Of a DNA stretch of 64,000 nucleotides, positions 60,848-64,000 are shown piece by piece. Within the stretch, counting starts at the first letter, position 1; the number at the start of each line of letters is the position of its first letter. Under the pieces are notes generated by a model. The model worked only from the letters and a program-made list of their open reading frames with translations. It was not told the origin of the DNA and did no database searches. The stretch lies in contig CAJUQT010000003.1 in the NCBI GenBank assembly GCA_910588225.1, forward strand, positions 62,001 through 126,000. Direction: 5' to 3'. Both the position numbers and the translations under genes were made by a program. This stretch comes from an uncultured Acetatifactor sp. (GTDB lineage Bacteria; Bacillota; Clostridia; Lachnospirales; Lachnospiraceae).

Positions 60848-60875
60848 TTGTGATATTCTGTGCGCATGATATAAT
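60848..60875 (+). promoter_or_regulatory. Promoter of the LytTR-ABC operon
   Basis: TTGTGA (60848-60853), 16 bases, TATAAT (60870-60875), 35 bases before the LytTR start. Confidence 0.5.
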
Positions 60876-60910
60876 GACCTTAAAATATTCCGGAGAAAAG
60901 GGAACAGATC

Positions 60911-61363
60911 ATGAGGATAACGCTGCAGAAAGTGGATGCGGAAGAGGAAGAAGTCATTATCAGATATCGGGAAATGACCCGGGAGGTATTGGATGTGGTC
61001 AGATTGCTTTCCGGCGGTGGGCGCAGGCTGTCGGGTGTGAAAGAGGACGGGGAAGCGAGGTATTATTTTACTCCGGAAGAAGTCTATTACTTTGAGAGCG
61101 TGGACGGTCGTCTATATGCCTATCTGGAGAAGGCTGTTTACCGGATCAGAGAAAGTCTGGAAGATATCTCAGAGCAGTATGCAGAGCTGGGGATTGTCCG
61201 ATGTTCCAGGACCATGGCGGTGAATCTGTATCAGGTGGAGTGGCTGAAAAGTCAGCCGGGAGGGCGGATTCTGGCATCGCTCAGGAACGGAGAGAACATT
61301 GTCATATCCAGAAGATATGCGGGAGAGCTGCGGAGACAGCTGCGGAGAGGAGACGGAGTATGA
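60911..61363 (+). CDS. LytTR DNA-binding domain protein
   Basis: A 150-residue regulator with a short N-terminal part (1-45) and a LytTR domain (52-150): FTPEEVYYFESVDGRLYAYL, FVRCSRTMAVN-type strand (IVRCSRTMAVNLYQVEWLKS) and NIVISRRYAGELRRQL. Such free-standing LytTR proteins with a DUF3021 partner control the ABC transporter in their own operon. The stop overlaps the next start by 4 bases. The inducing signal is unknown, and it lacks a receiver domain. Confidence 0.88.
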   Translation: MRITLQKVDAEEEEVIIRYREMTREVLDVVRLLSGGGRRLSGVKEDGEARYYFTPEEVYYFESVDGRLYAYLEKAVYRIRESLEDISEQYAELGIVRCSRTMAVNLYQVEWLKSQPGGRILASLRNGENIVISRRYAGELRRQLRRGDGV

Positions 61364-61926
61364 AAGAGGGGCATGAAGAACATATACGGAGGGACTGGAA
61401 GGCAGGGGGGGAAGAAGTTGAGAGAGTATGTCAAAAAAAGAACGAAGAGGAATCAGGGGAAATGCGGTGCAGCAGAAAAAAGGAAAAGTGGCTTCACTGG
61501 CTGGGAACGGAAGTTGCCGTGGAATATAAGGCCTGCCTTTACTTTTTTGTAATTCTTTTCTATTATTCTATATATCAGGTTACCGGGGAAATTTATACGG
61601 TCAGTCTGGTACATATGATGGAGATGATTTTTGCGACTTATGGAATGGGATATCTGCAGGTGTTAGCTCTGGACAATTTTGACGAGGCAGAACATTTTCG
61701 GAGGAAGGAACTGGCTCTGTCTCTGCTTTGCGCCGCATTATATACGGCTGTCAGTTACCTTTTAGAGTGGTTTGACAGGGAGGTATTGGCTACAGGAGGA
61801 TTTTTTATTTACTGTATGGCGGCTTATGGATGCGCTTATCTGGCCAATAAGTGGAAACGATATGTGGACACAAAGAGGCTGAATGCAATGCTTCGGGCTT
61901 ATCAGAAAGGGGAGAAAAAGGAATGA
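61360..61926 (+). CDS. DUF3021-type membrane protein
   Basis: A 188-residue membrane protein. A charged N-terminal stretch of about 55 residues is followed by four helices: YKACLYFFVILFYYSIYQVT, VHMMEMIFATYGMGYLQVLA, LALSLLCAALYTAVSYLLEW and FFIYCMAAYGCAYLANKWKR. DUF3021 proteins accompany LytTR regulators and probably hold them inactive at the membrane. ATGA overlaps link it to both neighbours. The extended N-terminus is longer than usual, and an internal start is possible. Confidence 0.75.
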   Translation: MKEGHEEHIRRDWKAGGEEVERVCQKKNEEESGEMRCSRKKEKWLHWLGTEVAVEYKACLYFFVILFYYSIYQVTGEIYTVSLVHMMEMIFATYGMGYLQVLALDNFDEAEHFRRKELALSLLCAALYTAVSYLLEWFDREVLATGGFFIYCMAAYGCAYLANKWKRYVDTKRLNAMLRAYQKGEKKE

Positions 61927-62813
61927 CATGTGCCATAGAGACGAGAAATCTGACAAAAAATTACGGTGGGAACAGGGGGATCAGGAATGTGAATCTGGTT
62001 GTGGAGGAGGGGGATATTTTCGGATATCTGGGGCCCAACGGCGCCGGAAAATCCACCTCTATCCGCTGTCTGCTGGGCATGATACATCCCACATCCGGCC
62101 AGGCGTATGTGCTGGGGAAGCAGGTGGGAAGAGAGCAGACAGAGATTTTGAAGTGTACAGGCTACATGCCGTCGGAAGCTTTTTTTTATCCGTCTATGAG
62201 TGTGGATGAAGTGATTCGATATGCGGCAAAGGTGCGTGGACTGGATTGCGGCGGTGAGGCGAACCGGCTGTGTGACAGATTGGAAGTGGACAGAAAGAAG
62301 AAAATCGGACAACTGTCCCTGGGAAACCGGAAAAAGGTGGGAATTGTGTGTGCGCTGCAGCATAAGCCGGATTTGATTATTATGGACGAGCCAACTTCGG
62401 GGCTGGACCCGCTGATGCAGGAGGCATTTTTTGCGTTGCTGATGGAGAGAAACCGGGAAGGAGCCACCTGTTTTCTTTCTTCCCATGTACTGCAGGAGGT
62501 AAAACGGTACTGCAGGAATGCGGGCATCATCAGGGATGGGGAACTGGTAAAGGTGGAATCTGTGGAGAAGCTGACGAAGACTAACCTGCGCAGGGTAAAG
62601 GTGGCTGTACCGGAAGCGTTGCAGGGGCTGCTGCTGGAGAGGCTGGCCGGTGTGGAAGGAATGTCGGAAATGACCAGGCGGGGAGTGGAGATTTCCTTTT
62701 CCTGTCGGGGAGAGATGAAGAGGCTGCTGGAAGCGCTGGACGGCATGGAGATCGAAGATTTGCTGATTGCGGAGCCTTCTCTGGAGGAAGTGTTTCTGCA
62801 TTTTTATGACTGA
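61923..62813 (+). CDS. ABC transporter ATP-binding protein
   Basis: A 296-residue ATPase: Walker A GPNGAGKST, signature LSLGNRKK, Walker B LIIMDEPTSGLD, switch His in LSSHVLQEV, and a C-terminal extension typical of ABC-2 exporters. ATG overlaps the stop of the DUF3021 gene. It pairs with the permease encoded 12 bases downstream. The operon layout LytTR-DUF3021-ATPase-permease is common in Firmicutes, often for antimicrobial or bacteriocin-related export or resistance; the substrate is not shown. Confidence 0.92.
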   Translation: MTCAIETRNLTKNYGGNRGIRNVNLVVEEGDIFGYLGPNGAGKSTSIRCLLGMIHPTSGQAYVLGKQVGREQTEILKCTGYMPSEAFFYPSMSVDEVIRYAAKVRGLDCGGEANRLCDRLEVDRKKKIGQLSLGNRKKVGIVCALQHKPDLIIMDEPTSGLDPLMQEAFFALLMERNREGATCFLSSHVLQEVKRYCRNAGIIRDGELVKVESVEKLTKTNLRRVKVAVPEALQGLLLERLAGVEGMSEMTRRGVEISFSCRGEMKRLLEALDGMEIEDLLIAEPSLEEVFLHFYD

Positions 62814-62825
62814 GGGAGGAAACAT

Positions 62826-63611
62826 ATGTATTTATTCTGGCAGGAATGTAAAATGAACTTAAAGATGCTGCTGATCTGGGCATTTTGTGTGGGAGGACTG
62901 AGTCTCGGCTGTTTGTGTCTGTACGACAGTGTGGCAGATTCCGTGGGGAAGATGTCGGATGCCTTTGCCAACATGGGGGCATTTTCGGAGGCGCTGGGCA
63001 TGGATAAGCTGGGAATCGGTACACTGGAAGGTTATTATGCCGTGGAGATCTGTATTCTGATTTCTCTGGGAGGCGCCATGTTTGCCGCCATGTTGGGGGC
63101 AGGAATGATGGCAAAGGAGGAAGAAGGACATACTTGCGAATTCCTGAATGCGCTTCCGCTGGGGAGAGGAAGAATTATCGGGGAAAAGTATGCCGCCATG
63201 TTCGTATTGCTGGCAGCATTTCATGGAATCAGTGTGGTCTGCAGTCTGGCCGGGTTTGCCTGGATGGGCAGTATGCCGGATGTGGGGCATTTTGCCAAAT
63301 ATCATGGGGCGGTGTTCCTGATGTGCCTGGAAATGGGGACTGTTTGTTTTCTGTTGTCTGCGCTGCAAAGCAGGAAACCGCTGGGACTGTCCATTGGCAT
63401 TGCCGTGCTTTTCTATCTGCTGGACCTGTTTGGGAGAGTGATTCCCGCGCTGAGGAAACTGAAAGTGCTGAATCCTTTCTCTTACAGCAACGGGGCAGAT
63501 ATTTTCTCTGAGGTAAAAGCGCCGGCCGGCGCCTGGGCTGTGGGTGCGGGAGTGACGATTCTGGCGCTGGGACTGGCTGTGTGGGCATATCGGAGAAGGG
63601 ATTTGGTTTGA
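62826..63611 (+). CDS. ABC-2 type permease
   Basis: A 261-residue membrane protein with six helices. It starts MYLFWQECKMNLKMLLIWAF; KEEEGHTCEFLNALPLGRGR is the coupling region of ABC-2 permeases (E-G-T-x-E-x-L-x-x-x-P). A periplasmic-side loop with SEALGMDKLGIGTLEGYYAV lies between helices 1 and 2. It forms the membrane part of the exporter with the ATPase directly upstream. Confidence 0.87.
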   Translation: MYLFWQECKMNLKMLLIWAFCVGGLSLGCLCLYDSVADSVGKMSDAFANMGAFSEALGMDKLGIGTLEGYYAVEICILISLGGAMFAAMLGAGMMAKEEEGHTCEFLNALPLGRGRIIGEKYAAMFVLLAAFHGISVVCSLAGFAWMGSMPDVGHFAKYHGAVFLMCLEMGTVCFLLSALQSRKPLGLSIGIAVLFYLLDLFGRVIPALRKLKVLNPFSYSNGADIFSEVKAPAGAWAVGAGVTILALGLAVWAYRRRDLV

Positions 63612-63703
63612 CACAGCTTTTCGGGAATGGTATACTTGACAATATGGTAATTCGGGATTTGGATTAAATCACATTGACAGAATAAAAGGGAGGAAGCGCA
63701 GAT

Positions 63704-64000
63704 ATGGAAGAAAACGCATATATTCATGTGGACCACAGAATCCTGAAACAAATAGACGAGAACATGCCTCCCGAGGAAGAGCTGCAGGACCTGGCGGAAT
63801 TTTTCAAGGTGTTCGGGGATGGGACAAGGCTGAAGATTCTGTATGTGCTTCTTACAGCCGAGATGTGTGTGTATGACATTGCGGCAGTCCTAAATATGTC
63901 TCAGTCGGCGATTTCTCATCAGCTGCGGGTACTGAAGCAGATGGATCTGGTAAAAAACCGCCGGGAGGGCAAGACGATATTTTATTCCCTGGCAGATTCC
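63704..64000 (+). CDS. ArsR/SmtB family regulator, 3' truncated by window edge
   Basis: The first 99 residues of a winged-helix regulator: ELQDLAEFFKVFGDGTRLKI, YVLLTAEMCVYDIAAVLNMS, QSAISHQLRVLKQMDLVKNR and REGKTIFYSL. The E-M-C-V-Y-D segment puts a Cys in the alpha3 position used for metal sensing in CadC/SmtB-type members. GGGAGG lies upstream of ATG 63704, and a TTGACA lies at 63637. A metal exporter would be expected downstream, outside the window. Confidence 0.9.
   Translation, partial: MEENAYIHVDHRILKQIDENMPPEEELQDLAEFFKVFGDGTRLKILYVLLTAEMCVYDIAAVLNMSQSAISHQLRVLKQMDLVKNRREGKTIFYSLADS

Overview
The window reads as a chromosomal stretch of a Gram-positive anaerobe of the Clostridia, most likely a gut Lachnospiraceae. 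The support is family content (DUF4317, DUF4474, LytTR-DUF3021-ABC operon, MscL with a zinc-ribbon tail, GH31/GH27/GH43/GH2 enzymes), strong GGAGG ribosome-binding sites, and dense genes with many ATGA overlaps. All assignments come from reading the protein sequences; no search was run. No rRNA, tRNA, CRISPR array or complete insertion sequence was seen.

Layout. 1-4.6 kb: the 3' part of an S8 (Csp-like) subtilase, an AlkZ-related protein, a run of fused gene remnants (MFS, VTT, histidine kinase, DUF2200, TfoX) and an intact 3-methyladenine glycosylase I. 4.7-20.5 kb: an accessory region carrying proteins of types usually found as immunity or orphan-immunity genes of polymorphic toxins (SUKH/SMI1-KNR4, DUF2185+DUF4241, DUF4272, a TPR protein, an FGE-fold protein). 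Between them lie a MerR/MATE pair, two Rpn-type nuclease genes (one frameshifted), a secreted Cys/His repeat protein, a decayed BlaI chimera and a TetR-controlled ABC exporter. 20.5-31.4 kb: a lactonase, an M28 peptidase, a DUF4474 plus metallophosphoesterase pair, an ankyrin protein, an ECF S-component coupled to a small kinase, and a sugar-binding lipoprotein placed beside a chemoreceptor without permeases. 31.6-36.4 kb: carB and a GH43 enzyme. 36.5-40.6 kb: a visibly more AT-rich island with a HAD hydrolase, a truncated MATE gene, a DUF6076 tail and a two-gene DUF3800 cassette. 40.7-46.4 kb: a GH31-GH31-GH27 glycan cluster. 46.4-51.8 kb: signalling genes (HD-GYP, hybrid kinase, chemoreceptor). 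51.8-56.1 kb: DUF4317, mscL, a TPR lipoprotein, a cold-shock gene with a structured leader, and a membrane-anchored EIIA-like protein lacking both catalytic histidines. 56.2-60.7 kb: a GH31 pseudogene, a GH2 enzyme, and two more broken genes. 60.9-64.0 kb: a LytTR-DUF3021-ABC operon and the start of an ArsR regulator.

How it fits together. Glycoside hydrolases acting on hemicellulose or galactoside side chains, a sugar-binding protein, two chemoreceptors and a c-di-GMP-type phosphodiesterase suggest a motile or surface-sensing plant-glycan user. The 5-20 kb block looks like a locus that collects protective genes against rival toxins.

The most unusual feature overall is the number of gene stubs. 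At least ten genes survive only as a head, a tail or an internal piece, several fused in frame to a neighbour, which points to ongoing deletion. The least-described systems are the CX4C-X5-HXH repeat protein at 10.4-11.2 kb and the DUF3800 pair at 39.3-40.6 kb.
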